A stretch of DNA of 64,000 bases from Geoglobus ahangari (GTDB taxonomy: Archaea > Halobacteriota > Archaeoglobi > Archaeoglobales > Archaeoglobaceae), in assembly GCF_001006045.1 (NCBI RefSeq), contig NZ_CP011267.1, forward strand, positions 1,550,001 through 1,614,000, given 5' to 3'. The notes below the pieces were generated by a model, which was not told where the DNA came from, ran no database searches, and was given only the letters and a program-made list of their open reading frames with translations. Position 1 is the stretch's first letter; each line of letters opens with the position of its first letter. Below are positions 26,875 to 36,043 of the stretch, piece after piece. A program made the translations under genes and the position numbers.

Positions 26875-28518
26875 ATGGAGCTCGTGCTGAGCGGTGATGC
26901 AAGGACGATATACTCGAGGCTTGTGGATGCAATCTCCAAAAAGGCTGGAATAGCTGAAGCCCTCGAGGAGCTAAAGTCTTTAAAGCCCCTGAGCAGTGCT
27001 GAGGAGATTCTCAGGAGGCAGGAAGAGGTAAGGAGGAAGATGGAGCTTGCCGCGAGGGTGAGCATTTCAGACCTCAGCTCGCTCGAGAGGTTCAGGATCG
27101 GGAGGAGGTTCTTCGAGGACAGGGTTTTCGTTGCGAGGGATGACGGGGAGTATGAGAAGGCCGTGAGGCTGAACGTGTGCGAGGTCGTCAGGGAGGATGA
27201 GCGGGTCGAGAGATATGCGATCAACCTGAGCGACTTTGTCAGCGACATTTCGCTGAGCGAGTTCGCTCCGGAGCTGATAGTCGAGGCTTTGATGTCCAAC
27301 ATTGACACGCTGAAAAGATTGGCGAGGCTTGAACAGGAGCTCCACGGAAAAAGCGAGCTTTCAGGCATTCTCTCCGAGCTGGAGGACATCAGGGAGGCAC
27401 ACAAGAAGGTGAAGATGTTCGACGAAGCTGAAAGAATTGCTCTCGACCTTCAGGAGAGGATAAACAGGGAGGTGGAGGAGAGGCTTGCTGAGATCAAGCT
27501 GACGCTTACGGCAGACGAGCTGCTGAAGATGGTTGGGGAGGGGAGGGTGGCCGGGGAGATCGAGAGCGAGATTGAGAGAGTGATCTCAAAATACGAGGAG
27601 GAGCTTCACGAGCTTGGGATTTACGACAGTGTCTTTCACCGCAGCTATCCGGTGAGGATAGATACGGAGGCTCTCAAAAATGCGGTCGACAGGGTGAGGG
27701 AGAGCTATGCGTTGGACTACTACCTGAGGTGCAGGAAGATAGCCGGGAAAATCGACTTGGAGCGGCTGAACGAGAGAGTCGAGCATTACAGAAGGCTCTC
27801 CCTCTACAGAGCCCTGATCGACTTAAAATTCGCGTTCCCGGAGGTTGGGTGCGGGACTGCGTTCATCAACGGAGTCAACCTCTTCATCTCAAACCCCCAG
27901 CCGGTCAGCTACTGCATCGGGGAGAACTCCCTCTTTCCCCACAGCGAGGGTGCCGTGATTCTGACAGGCGCGAACAGCGGAGGGAAGACGAGCCTGCTCG
28001 ACCTAATCTGCCAGATCTCGATACTATTCCACATGGGACTGCCTGTGAACGCGGAGAGGGCTGAGTGCGCTGTTTACGACGAGATATTCTACTTCAGGAG
28101 GAAAAGGTCAAGCTACGGCTCGGGAGCGTTTGAGAGGGCGCTGAAGAGCCTTGTGAGAGCCATCTCGGGAAACGGAAGGAAGCTCATACTCATAGATGAG
28201 TTCGAGGCGATAACCGAGCCGGGAGCGGGGGCAAGGATCCTCGCGACGCTCCTTGAGGTCGCCAGCAGGAAGGGGCACCATGTCGTGCTGGTCAGCCACC
28301 TCGGAGAGGAGTTTGCAGGGCTGGACTTCATAAGAATAGACGGTATCGAGGCCAAGGGGCTTGACGAGAACTTCAACCTCATCGTGGACAGGCAGCCCGT
28401 CTTCGGAAGGATAGGCAGGAGCACCCCGGAGCTCATAGTTGAGAGGCTGATGGAGAAGAGCCGTGGGGAGGTCAAGGAGATTTTCTCCAAGCTCCTGAGG
28501 AGGTTCGGTCAGGAGTGA
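26875..28518 (+). CDS. MutS-family ATPase (MutS domain V-type)
   Basis: 547-residue protein with the MutS core and ATPase domains but without the N-terminal mismatch-recognition domain. A long helical region (residues 1-340, heptad-rich around 140-240) precedes the ATPase: Walker A TGANSGGKTSL, Walker B LILIDEFEA, and the dimer-signature region SSYGSGAFERALKSL. It resembles the archaeal MutS-related group with no Smr domain. It may recognise branched DNA rather than mismatches (inference). Start ATG 26875 follows GGTG; it lies 11 nt after livF. Confidence 0.85.
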   Translation: MELVLSGDARTIYSRLVDAISKKAGIAEALEELKSLKPLSSAEEILRRQEEVRRKMELAARVSISDLSSLERFRIGRRFFEDRVFVARDDGEYEKAVRLNVCEVVREDERVERYAINLSDFVSDISLSEFAPELIVEALMSNIDTLKRLARLEQELHGKSELSGILSELEDIREAHKKVKMFDEAERIALDLQERINREVEERLAEIKLTLTADELLKMVGEGRVAGEIESEIERVISKYEEELHELGIYDSVFHRSYPVRIDTEALKNAVDRVRESYALDYYLRCRKIAGKIDLERLNERVEHYRRLSLYRALIDLKFAFPEVGCGTAFINGVNLFISNPQPVSYCIGENSLFPHSEGAVILTGANSGGKTSLLDLICQISILFHMGLPVNAERAECAVYDEIFYFRRKRSSYGSGAFERALKSLVRAISGNGRKLILIDEFEAITEPGAGARILATLLEVASRKGHHVVLVSHLGEEFAGLDFIRIDGIEAKGLDENFNLIVDRQPVFGRIGRSTPELIVERLMEKSRGEVKEIFSKLLRRFGQE

Positions 28519-28586
28519 GATTTTTGGCTGAAGCATTCTAAGCAGTTTTGCGGAAAAACGATTTAAAGGCAGGGTGAACTTCAACC

Positions 28587-29543
28587 ATGCACATATTCAC
28601 AGACTGGGAGGGGCCATGGATCGTAACCGACATAGCCTACGAGCTGAGCCTCGCGATGTTCAACAACAGGGAATTCTTCGAGAGGCTGAGCCAGTACGAC
28701 GACTACCTCGCATACGTTGAAAAAAGGCCGGGGTATCAGGCAGGGGACACGCTGAAGCTCCTCGCACCCTTTCTGGTTGCTGCTGAGCTGACAAGAGAGG
28801 AGATGGAGAGGATAAGCGAGCAGACCGCGAGCTTTGTTGGTGACGCGGAAGAGGCGATGAGGCTCCTGCAGGAGAGCTTCCACCCCGTCGTCATCTCCAC
28901 AAGCTACACCATCTACCTCGAGAAAACCACCCGGATGATAGGAGTCTCCGGTCATTTGCACGGCACACCCTTCGACCCTGAGAAGTACGAGATTGAGGAG
29001 AGCTGGAAGAGGTGGCTGATCGAGAAGGTTGATGAGATCTCCTGCCTCAACGACATCGAGCTCGACAGCCCAGACATGAAGTCTATCAATTACCTAAACA
29101 ACCTGTTCTGGAGGGAGATGCCCGAGACTCCGTTCTGGGAAGTGATGCAGGACGTGAAGGTAGTTGGGAGCAGGAGGAAGAGGGAGATAGCTGAAAACTA
29201 TGGAGAGAGGAGGGTTATAGCAATCGGGGACAGTATCTCGGATATAGAGATGTTCGACTACGCGAGGGAGTCTGGTGGGCTTGCGATGTCGTTCAACGGG
29301 AACGAGTTCGCGCTGAGGCATGCGAATCTTGCGGTTATAAGCGAATCCGCATTTGCTGAGGTGCTCGTTGCGGTGACATTCGCGGAGAAAGGGTGGGATG
29401 GCGTCAGTGAGCTGGCAGAAAACGGCCATCCGATGCTTGATGGCACTGAATGGGAGATCCACACCGAAATAGACGAGTGGGTGATCGAAAAGTCAATAAG
29501 GATGAGGAAGAGGTTAAGGGGTAAGGCAGGTGAGCTCGGATGA
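28587..29543 (+). CDS. HAD-superfamily phosphatase (EhaR-like)
   Basis: 318-residue HAD-type hydrolase. Motif I is the N-terminal HIFTDWEGPW with Asp5, and motif IV is IAIGDSISDIEMF (around residue 210), followed by LAMSFNGNEFAL. It resembles the archaeal HAD proteins named after EhaR of the Eha hydrogenase cluster, yet no hydrogenase gene lies here, so the substrate is unknown. TATA-like GATTTAAAGG lies 20-30 nt before ATG 28587, a leaderless arrangement. Overlaps the PfkB kinase by ATGA. Confidence 0.8.
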   Translation: MHIFTDWEGPWIVTDIAYELSLAMFNNREFFERLSQYDDYLAYVEKRPGYQAGDTLKLLAPFLVAAELTREEMERISEQTASFVGDAEEAMRLLQESFHPVVISTSYTIYLEKTTRMIGVSGHLHGTPFDPEKYEIEESWKRWLIEKVDEISCLNDIELDSPDMKSINYLNNLFWREMPETPFWEVMQDVKVVGSRRKREIAENYGERRVIAIGDSISDIEMFDYARESGGLAMSFNGNEFALRHANLAVISESAFAEVLVAVTFAEKGWDGVSELAENGHPMLDGTEWEIHTEIDEWVIEKSIRMRKRLRGKAGELG

Positions 29544-30430
29544 TTTCCGGATTTGGTGCGCTCAATCTCGACAAGATCTACATGGTGGACAAGATCCCGG
29601 GTAAGGACGAGGAGGGATTTGTGATAGACCTCGAGATGCACCCCGGAGGGAGCGCGGCGAACACAATCGCCGGACTTGCGAGCTTTGGGGTTGAGACGGG
29701 ATTCATAGGGAAGGTCGGCAGCGATGAGGAAGGGAGGATACTTCTGAGGGACTTCGAGGAGAGGGGAGTTGAGACCTCTGGGATAGTCAGGGTGGAGGGC
29801 AGGAGCGGCGTGGCGATGATTTTCGTGGACAGGGATGGGAACAGGGCGATTCTTGTCGATCCGGGCGTTAACGACACGATTGAAATCGATGAGGTGAACA
29901 TGGAGATCGTTGAGAGATCAGACATCATCCACATGACCTCGTTCATCTGCAAGAACGGCCTCGAGTCCTTCAGGTCTCAGATTGAGGTTGCGGAAAGGGC
30001 AAACGGGGTGAGCTTCGATCCCGGGCTTCCGTACGTGGAGAGGGGGCTTGAGGAGCTTAAACCAATCCTCAGGAACACGACTATCCTGCTCCCCAACAGG
30101 AGGGAGATCGAGCTTCTATTCAATGTGGATTACAGGGAGGCCTGCCAGATAGCAATCGATATGGGGGTCGAGATTGTTGCGGTGAAGCTCGGTGCCGAGG
30201 GAAGTTACGTGACGGATGGGAAGAATGAGTACCTCGTCAAGCCCTTCAGCGCGAAACCGGTTGACACGACTGGGGCTGGAGATGCGTTCAATGCGGGCTT
30301 TCTCTACGCTTGGCATAGAGGCAAGAGCATCGAGGAGTGTGCGAGAACTGGAAACTACGTGGCGAGCAGGCTCATCGAGAGGGTTGGGGCGAGGAGTTAC
30401 CAAGGAATTGATCCAGAGATGTCTGGGTAG
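29540..30430 (+). CDS. PfkB-family sugar kinase
   Basis: 296-residue ribokinase-family enzyme. The N-terminal PfkB signature is HPGGSAANTIAGLASFG, and the C-terminal signature with anion hole and catalytic Asp is PVDTTGAGDAFNAGF. It could phosphorylate ribose, a nucleoside or a fructose phosphate; the sequence does not say which. Translationally coupled to the HAD phosphatase. The last 59 nt overlap the convergent nreA gene. Confidence 0.9.
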   Translation: MISGFGALNLDKIYMVDKIPGKDEEGFVIDLEMHPGGSAANTIAGLASFGVETGFIGKVGSDEEGRILLRDFEERGVETSGIVRVEGRSGVAMIFVDRDGNRAILVDPGVNDTIEIDEVNMEIVERSDIIHMTSFICKNGLESFRSQIEVAERANGVSFDPGLPYVERGLEELKPILRNTTILLPNRREIELLFNVDYREACQIAIDMGVEIVAVKLGAEGSYVTDGKNEYLVKPFSAKPVDTTGAGDAFNAGFLYAWHRGKSIEECARTGNYVASRLIERVGARSYQGIDPEMSG

Positions 30431-31568
30431 AGAGGGTGATGTGCCTTTCCCACAAACTCCTTTTTGTTTTTAGCCTGCTTTCAGCCCTTGCAATCGCCTG
30501 CTGAACGCTGTCGAACCTCTCAGGTTTTGACTCAAGTGCCTTCCTCACCCCCTCCTCGACCACCCAGACGCCGAGGGGTGCGGAGTACTCGGGCCTAATC
30601 TCCCTGAGAACTATCGCCCCTGCCTGCCTCTTGATTTTATGCAGGTACTCCACAACCGGGAGTCTTGCCGCGTAGTACCCGCCCGATAGCTCGGAGTACT
30701 CCCTCTTCTTCCCGATACCCTCCCTGTCCGAGCCCACCCATGTTCTCTCGGGGCTCCAGAGGCTCTTTTCGATCCATACCTCGACAAGCTGGAAGAAGTA
30801 GGATGACGGGTATAGGATCACCTCGAAGTGGTTTCCGTAGTGCTCGTAGCTGAAGAGCAGAACCTCTCCAACCTCTGGGAAATCTGCGATCTCTCTCTTC
30901 AGGCTTTCGGCGATGATGTCGTGCACGGCCGTGATGCTCCACCTCGTCGGCACAAGCTTCTTTTCAATACCAAGCATGCCGACAGACATGACCCTCTGGA
31001 TGTAGGAGGTCGAGAATCCGTGATCGTGCAGCATTCTTACAGCCTGAACGGCCTTTATCTCGTCATCGCTCACCTTCTCGACCTTTGCCGGGATCTTGGG
31101 GTTTGAGGTCAGACGGATGTCCCGGAAGACGGCTGAAATCCCCGAGGGCATCATTATGTCGTCCAGTGCAGGCTTTCTGACTATCCTCTCGTATTTTCCC
31201 TCAACCTCCACGTTCCTTATGCTGCCGGCGATTTCCTGCAGCTCCATCAGTGTTCTGTCCGGGTTGAGGGCTGACTGGACGGAGAATTGCCTGTAAGTCC
31301 TCGCGAGCCCCATTCTGAGGGCAAGGACGTCCTCAACTCTTTTGGAGTATAGGGACGGGTTCTCGAAGAGCTCGGGGTTCTCGTTCCCGAGCACGAGCAT
31401 GGGGCCTGCAAACACCTTCGGGTAGCCGATTCTTCCCACGAAGACTGAAGGCGGCGTGGGATTCTCGTCAATTTCCCCGAGACTCACGTTTCTCGTTTTA
31501 AACGCATCCAGAATCGGGCATCGACTCTTCCCGCACAGCAGGCGACCCTTGCACCTAACGCACAGCAC
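30372..31568 (-). CDS. nreA: DNA repair protein NreA
   Basis: 398-residue archaeal Nre protein. It begins with a treble-clef zinc motif, MLCVRCKGRLLCGKSRCPIL, and carries a PCNA-interacting peptide QTSLDQFLG close to the C-terminus, both known hallmarks of NreA in halophiles and other archaea. Involved in repair of mitomycin-type DNA damage together with PCNA. Convergent overlap of 59 nt with the PfkB gene encodes the PIP-box end. Confidence 0.92.
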   Translation of the reverse strand: MLCVRCKGRLLCGKSRCPILDAFKTRNVSLGEIDENPTPPSVFVGRIGYPKVFAGPMLVLGNENPELFENPSLYSKRVEDVLALRMGLARTYRQFSVQSALNPDRTLMELQEIAGSIRNVEVEGKYERIVRKPALDDIMMPSGISAVFRDIRLTSNPKIPAKVEKVSDDEIKAVQAVRMLHDHGFSTSYIQRVMSVGMLGIEKKLVPTRWSITAVHDIIAESLKREIADFPEVGEVLLFSYEHYGNHFEVILYPSSYFFQLVEVWIEKSLWSPERTWVGSDREGIGKKREYSELSGGYYAARLPVVEYLHKIKRQAGAIVLREIRPEYSAPLGVWVVEEGVRKALESKPERFDSVQQAIARAESRLKTKRSLWERHITLSTQTSLDQFLGNSSPQPSR

Positions 31569-31602
31569 AAAAAAGGGTTTGGTGAAAAAGCTATAAATGG
31601 TT

Positions 31603-32802
31603 TTAGAAGGTGGAAAGCTCCCCGTTTATGACCATGTCGGTTATCTTTGTTATGTCGTTGAGCCACTCCTCGGCTATGGTCACGGCCCTGCTCTCCATCT
31701 TCTCAACGTCGTATCCCTTCTCGGGAACTATCTGGATGCTCAGAGCCTTAGGCTCGTCAATGGGCTTTCCGATCTGGGAGAGGATTCTGACGTAAACCTC
31801 CTTTATCCCCTCGATCGCTTCGTAGCAGTCCCTCGCGATCTGGTTGGCCAGAAGGTTGTAGATCTTGCCAACGTGGTTTATCGGGTTCTTGCCGCTCGTC
31901 GCCTCCATGGACATTGGCCTGCCCGGAGTTATCAGGCCATTGCACCTGTTGCCCCTGCCAACGCTCCCGTCATCACCGTTCTCCGCGGACGTGCCGGTGA
32001 CGGTCAGGTAGACGACTTCCTTCTCGACATTATCGGCCGTGTTTATCGCAATCTCAACTTCCCTGTTCGCATGCTCACCGGCAACCTCCTCAACGAACTT
32101 CTGCAGATCCTCCTTTATCGTAAGGTACTCGTTCACATTGTTCACGTACCTGTCAACAAACGCACAGGCAATCGTCACCCTGATCTTGTCTCCCTCTCTC
32201 AGGCCCATTACCTTTACGTCCTCTCCTATCGCCTTCTCCTTCTTTCTGAACTCCTCGTAGATTCTTCTCTCTATGCTGTAAACGAGTCTCTCGGTTTCGC
32301 TGAATGGGGCGTAACCAATCCCGAAGCTGGTGTCGTTGGCGAGCGGAGCCTTGCCCTCCCTCCTCTGGAAGACATCTTTCAGGTCTGTAGAGCCCTCACC
32401 GAGCCTGACGTCGAAGACAATGTCCGTTTCCGGATCGAGGTACCTCATGGCGCTTCTCACGTACTCCTTGGCGGCCTTCAGGGCTATCCTGTCTGCCGGT
32501 ATGTCCACACCGTCAAAGTGCTTCGTCGCCCTCCCGACGAGGAGGATGTAGATGGGCTGGATAACCTCTCCTCCACCGAAGGCCGTCTTCGCCCTTCCAG
32601 CCACAATCTGCGTCTCGTCGGTGTTGTGGTGAAGAACAGCACCGACCCTCTTCAGGTACTCCTTGCTGAGCGCCCTGCTCATCGCCTCTGCGATTCCATC
32701 TGCTATTGAGTCAGGATGACCGATACCCTTTCTTTCCACGATTTCGACCTTCTGCTCTTCAACAGGAGTGTGAACGAGCTTCTCGACGACGATGTTTTTC
32801 AT
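31603..32802 (-). CDS. mat: S-adenosylmethionine synthetase, archaeal type
   Basis: 399 residues, the standard archaeal MAT length, unrelated in most of its sequence to bacterial MetK. Conserved: [24 protein letters not shown] near the N-terminus, [16 protein letters not shown], and [20 protein letters not shown] (around residue 295). Makes SAM from methionine and ATP. A TATA-like GCTTATATTAC lies upstream on the minus strand. Confidence 0.96.
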   Translation of the reverse strand: MKNIVVEKLVHTPVEEQKVEIVERKGIGHPDSIADGIAEAMSRALSKEYLKRVGAVLHHNTDETQIVAGRAKTAFGGGEVIQPIYILLVGRATKHFDGVDIPADRIALKAAKEYVRSAMRYLDPETDIVFDVRLGEGSTDLKDVFQRREGKAPLANDTSFGIGYAPFSETERLVYSIERRIYEEFRKKEKAIGEDVKVMGLREGDKIRVTIACAFVDRYVNNVNEYLTIKEDLQKFVEEVAGEHANREVEIAINTADNVEKEVVYLTVTGTSAENGDDGSVGRGNRCNGLITPGRPMSMEATSGKNPINHVGKIYNLLANQIARDCYEAIEGIKEVYVRILSQIGKPIDEPKALSIQIVPEKGYDVEKMESRAVTIAEEWLNDITKITDMVINGELSTF

Positions 32803-32860
32803 GGCCTCACACTCACTCCCCGTAATATAAGCGTTGCTGTCAATTACAAACCATAATAAT

Positions 32861-33802
32861 TCAGACGGAGAGATTCAGAACGATTTCGGCTATGTCCTCG
32901 CTGTATCCGAGGATTCTCTCGAATCCGTCCTGAATCCTCCTCACTTTCAGCGCGTCCTCAACCGAGCTGTGGTCGGCAACTGATGCTGGAGTGTACGACC
33001 TGACCATCCTGAAGACCTCTCTCGCGAGCTCCTCGTCTATCTTGAAGAAGGAGTTCATTGCCGTCCTGAATATCTCACCGGAAACTCTCGCAGTCTCTTC
33101 AAGCTCAGGTATCGCCTTTCCGTACTCCTTCAGGTTTATCGCCATTGTGTGGATGTGGTCTCCAACCCTCTCCACGTTCTTGAGCGTGATCCTCAGCCCG
33201 AGCACCTCCTTGGGGTGGATGTTGAGGTGGTCGGCGACATCCGGGTACCTCACCGCCGATTTTAGGAGCCTCAGGATCAGGAAGTACAACCTGTCAATCT
33301 CCTGCTCCCTCTGTATCACAACGTCGAGCAGATCTCTGTCAAACTCGACAAGGGCTCTTCCGAAGTCGTCGATCATCGCAAATACTGTGTTGCTCATCTT
33401 TTCCAGCAGCTCCTCGACCCTGAACCTGCGCTCGTCCGTGAATATCTCGATCCAGATAGAGTTCCCCGAATCCTCCAGAATCTCAGCTCCTATCAGCATC
33501 GAGACCGCCCTGTACACTCCCTCCCTCCCCCTGCTGTCCGCTTTCACCCTTATCGTCGTGTAGCCTGCGAGATAGTGGGAGATTATCTTCCTGATGAGCA
33601 TGTCCCTGTCCCGCTCGTCCTCTATGACAGCCTCGCTCACCCTCCTTACTTCTGTGTGCGGCTGGATGAGAATGGATGTCTTTCCGACTGTGCAGAAAAC
33701 GGTGTCTCCCGGCTTTATTGAGTTGGCAACCACCCACTCCTTGGGCAGAGAGATTATGTAGCTCGAGCCCGAGACAAATACCTTCCTTGACAGTCTCTGC
33801 AT
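32861..33802 (-). CDS. AbrB-PhoU phosphate-uptake regulator
   Basis: 313 residues. The N-terminal SpoVT/AbrB swapped-hairpin domain is QRLSRKVFVSGSSYIISLPKEWV and SIKPGDTVFC; then two PhoU-type helical repeats (about 100-205 and 215-310), including NVERVGDHIHTMAINLKEYG. Such fusions are taken to be transcriptional regulators of phosphate transport in archaea. It lies near, but separated by a glycosyltransferase from, the pst operon, whose promoter carries related repeats. Start ATG 33802 (MQRLSRKVF); further upstream frame runs through the promoter. Second PhoU gene of the region. Confidence 0.85.
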   Translation of the reverse strand: MQRLSRKVFVSGSSYIISLPKEWVVANSIKPGDTVFCTVGKTSILIQPHTEVRRVSEAVIEDERDRDMLIRKIISHYLAGYTTIRVKADSRGREGVYRAVSMLIGAEILEDSGNSIWIEIFTDERRFRVEELLEKMSNTVFAMIDDFGRALVEFDRDLLDVVIQREQEIDRLYFLILRLLKSAVRYPDVADHLNIHPKEVLGLRITLKNVERVGDHIHTMAINLKEYGKAIPELEETARVSGEIFRTAMNSFFKIDEELAREVFRMVRSYTPASVADHSSVEDALKVRRIQDGFERILGYSEDIAEIVLNLSV

Positions 33803-33833
33803 GATATAGACAGGTATAGACTGGTATATAAGG
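33803..33833 (-). promoter_or_regulatory. Promoter and tandem 10-bp operator repeat of the AbrB-PhoU gene
   Basis: On the + strand TATAGACAGG (33805-33814) is directly followed by TATAGACTGG (33815-33824); read with the gene this is CCAGTCTATA-CCTGTCTATA. A TATA box CTTATATACC (33823-33832, minus strand) abuts it, and the repeats fill the space to the ATG, covering the expected transcription start. This is a typical repressor/autoregulation position. Confidence 0.6.
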
Positions 33834-34889
33834 CTACCCCACCTTCCACCCCTCTGCTGACACCTCCTTGCCAACGAGCCTCAGGATGAGGTACCTGAAG
33901 AGCATGGCCACGTTGACCATCGTCCAGAGCGGAGAGTAGAGGAAGTAGTAGACGGGTAGAATCCCCGTGTCCAGCCTGAAACCGTACTTTCTCGCCACGA
34001 GTGCGACGAACATCACCCATAACACGAACGATACAACCATTGCGAGGATGTTCCTGAGCAGGTGGAACTCGAATACGAGCAGCATGAATATCGCAACCGC
34101 CTTCACTGGTAGGCTAAGCAGCAGGGGAAGCAGAAAGTACAGGAGCTTGATCGCGATGCTGTCCGGGAGGAACATGGCTAACAGGAATCCGACAATGGCG
34201 GGGTAGTAGAGGACGAGCATCGGCAGAACTATCCTCGGCATCCTCAGGAACTTTGGGAGAAACTCTGCGAACAGCTCCGCACCGCCGAGAGCCCACCGCT
34301 CCCTCTGCCTGAACCACTCCTTCAGGGTGGACGGAGCCTTGGTCACAGCCCTGCCACTGACAGCAACCCTGTACCCCTCGAACCCTGCCCTGAACCCGAA
34401 GTCGGCGTCCTCTATTATCTTCGGCCTGAATCCCAGCCTCTTCACAACATCCGACCTTGAGATGAACGCCGAGCCGTTCACCATGCTGAATCCGAGAATC
34501 TTCGAGGAAATCCTCGCGGAGACGTTCATGAGCAGGTAATCGACCGCCACAAGCCTCTCCACGATACTCCTGCCCCTGACCTCCTTCGTCAGCTCCACAA
34601 CATCGCTGGAGGGGTTCGGGATGTCAATGAGCCTGGTGTCGGAGTCGACGAAGAGCACGTAGTCTCCGGTCACAAGCTCGAGCGCGTCGTTCAGGGCCTT
34701 CCATTTCCCCCTCCTCACATCGCTGAGCGTTGCCTTGACGCCCAACTCTCTGACCCTCCTGACGTCCTCCTCGCTGAGACAGTCGGCACTCACGACCACC
34801 TCGTATCCCCTTTTGGCGAGATCTTCGACAATCTCGAATAGAAACTCGGGTTCCCTGTATGCTGTGACGACTGCGGACATCTTTGCCAT
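33834..34889 (-). CDS. Membrane glycosyltransferase, family 2
   Basis: 351-residue GT2 enzyme. The cytoplasmic GT-A domain shows VVTAYREPEFL at the start, DXD-type VLFVDSDTR, the acidic IIEDADFGFR, and QRERW of processive/inverting GT2 enzymes; about four to five hydrophobic helices follow (residues 205-340). Likely transfers sugar to a lipid or polysaccharide at the cytoplasmic membrane. Acceptor unknown. Leaderless-type start with CTTTTAAAAC upstream on the minus strand. It sits between the phosphate regulator and the divergent pst operon. Confidence 0.85.
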   Translation of the reverse strand: MAKMSAVVTAYREPEFLFEIVEDLAKRGYEVVVSADCLSEEDVRRVRELGVKATLSDVRRGKWKALNDALELVTGDYVLFVDSDTRLIDIPNPSSDVVELTKEVRGRSIVERLVAVDYLLMNVSARISSKILGFSMVNGSAFISRSDVVKRLGFRPKIIEDADFGFRAGFEGYRVAVSGRAVTKAPSTLKEWFRQRERWALGGAELFAEFLPKFLRMPRIVLPMLVLYYPAIVGFLLAMFLPDSIAIKLLYFLLPLLLSLPVKAVAIFMLLVFEFHLLRNILAMVVSFVLWVMFVALVARKYGFRLDTGILPVYYFLYSPLWTMVNVAMLFRYLILRLVGKEVSAEGWKVG

Positions 34890-34990
34890 TTGCCCAGCAT
34901 GAAACCCCGGGTTTTAAAAGTAAAGCGATAGTTTTTCGTTGCGGAGCCTCTACCGCCCTGCCCGTATCTCTGTCGTACTGATTGATAAGT

Positions 34991-35044
34991 ATCGGGTAGA
35001 TGTGTATAGATCGGATAGATAATCTATTGGCAACAGCTATATCC
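34991..35044 (+). promoter_or_regulatory. pst operon promoter with TAGAT repeats and palindrome
   Basis: TAGAT occurs at 34997-35001, 35007-35011 and 35016-35020, about one helical turn apart. TATAGATCGG (35005-35014) matches the TATAGACWGG repeats of the AbrB-PhoU promoter. It is followed by the perfect palindrome ATAGAT-A-ATCTAT (35015-35027). A TATA-like GCTATATCC (35037-35045) lies 21-29 nt before the pstS ATG. The elements sit upstream of the TATA box, an activator-type or BRE-overlapping position. Confidence 0.55.
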
Positions 35045-35065
35045 TGCCAGTATCACCAGACCAAC

Positions 35066-36031
35066 ATGAAACGCACCACGGCAATACTGCTGGCAGCACT
35101 TCTCTCAGCTTTGCTGATCTCAGGCTGCAGCCAGAGCGGTGAAGGTGAGAAAGCGTCTATCTCTGGGGAGGTGAAGATCTCCGGGAGTTCCACCGTGTAT
35201 CCTGTCACGATGGCAATAGCTGAGGAGTTCAGCAGGCTATATCCAGACGTCACGGTGTCCGTGCAGTCCACAGGCACCGGCGGAGGGTTCAAGAACTTCT
35301 TCATCCCGGGGCTGGTGGACATAAACGATGCGAGCAGGAAGATCAAGCAGAGCGAGCTTGAAGCTGCGAAGGAGAACGGCATTGAGCCTGTCGAGTTCCT
35401 CATTGGCTATGACGCCCTAACAGTCATCGTGAACAGGGAGAACGACTGGATAGACTGCCTGAGCTTTGAAGAGCTTAAGAAGATCTGGGGGCCCGAGGCG
35501 ACAGGGAAGGTGACAAGGTGGAGTGACGTGAACACGAGCTGGCCGGACGAGGAGATGCACCTCTACGGGCCCACCTCTTCTTCAGGAACCTTCGACTTCT
35601 TCACGGAGCACGTTATAGGTGAGGCCGGAGCCCACAGGCAGGACTATCACGGAACGGAAGAGGACAACACGATAATTGCCGCTGTCGAAAGGGACAGGTA
35701 CGCGATGGGCTACCTTGGCCTCGCATACTACCTGGAGAACAAGGACAAGGTGAAGGCGATCAAGATAAAGAACCCTGAGACGGGAGTGTGTGTTGAGCCA
35801 TCAATAGAGACCGGGCAGAGCGGAGAGTACCCGCTTGCAAGACCGCTGTTCATCTACGTCAGCAAGGAGTCCCTGAAGAAGCCGGCAGTCAGGGAGTTCG
35901 TGAAGTTCTACCTCGAGAATCTTGACAGCGGGATAGTTGAGGAGGTAGGGTACGTCCCCGTGAGCAAAGAGGTGAAGGAGCAGAACCTCAAGAAGCTGAA
36001 CGAGATTCTCAAAGAGCTCGGAGTTGAGTGA
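35066..36031 (+). CDS. pstS: Phosphate ABC transporter substrate-binding lipoprotein
   Basis: 321 residues. Signal peptide ending in the lipobox ISGC (Cys21), then the phosphate-binding signature VKISGSSTVYPVT and YGPTSSSGTFDFF. It captures extracellular phosphate for PstCAB. Start ATG 35066 gives a normal lipoprotein signal; an upstream in-frame ATG (35000) lies inside the repeat-containing promoter and would disrupt the signal peptide. First gene of pstSCAB-arsC-phoU. Confidence 0.95.
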   Translation: MKRTTAILLAALLSALLISGCSQSGEGEKASISGEVKISGSSTVYPVTMAIAEEFSRLYPDVTVSVQSTGTGGGFKNFFIPGLVDINDASRKIKQSELEAAKENGIEPVEFLIGYDALTVIVNRENDWIDCLSFEELKKIWGPEATGKVTRWSDVNTSWPDEEMHLYGPTSSSGTFDFFTEHVIGEAGAHRQDYHGTEEDNTIIAAVERDRYAMGYLGLAYYLENKDKVKAIKIKNPETGVCVEPSIETGQSGEYPLARPLFIYVSKESLKKPAVREFVKFYLENLDSGIVEEVGYVPVSKEVKEQNLKKLNEILKELGVE

Positions 36032-36043
36032 GGGGGTGGAGCG

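Noticed and set aside
31597-32709. A 370-codon open frame on the + strand
   Set aside because: Antisense to the S-adenosylmethionine synthetase gene, no family resemblance.
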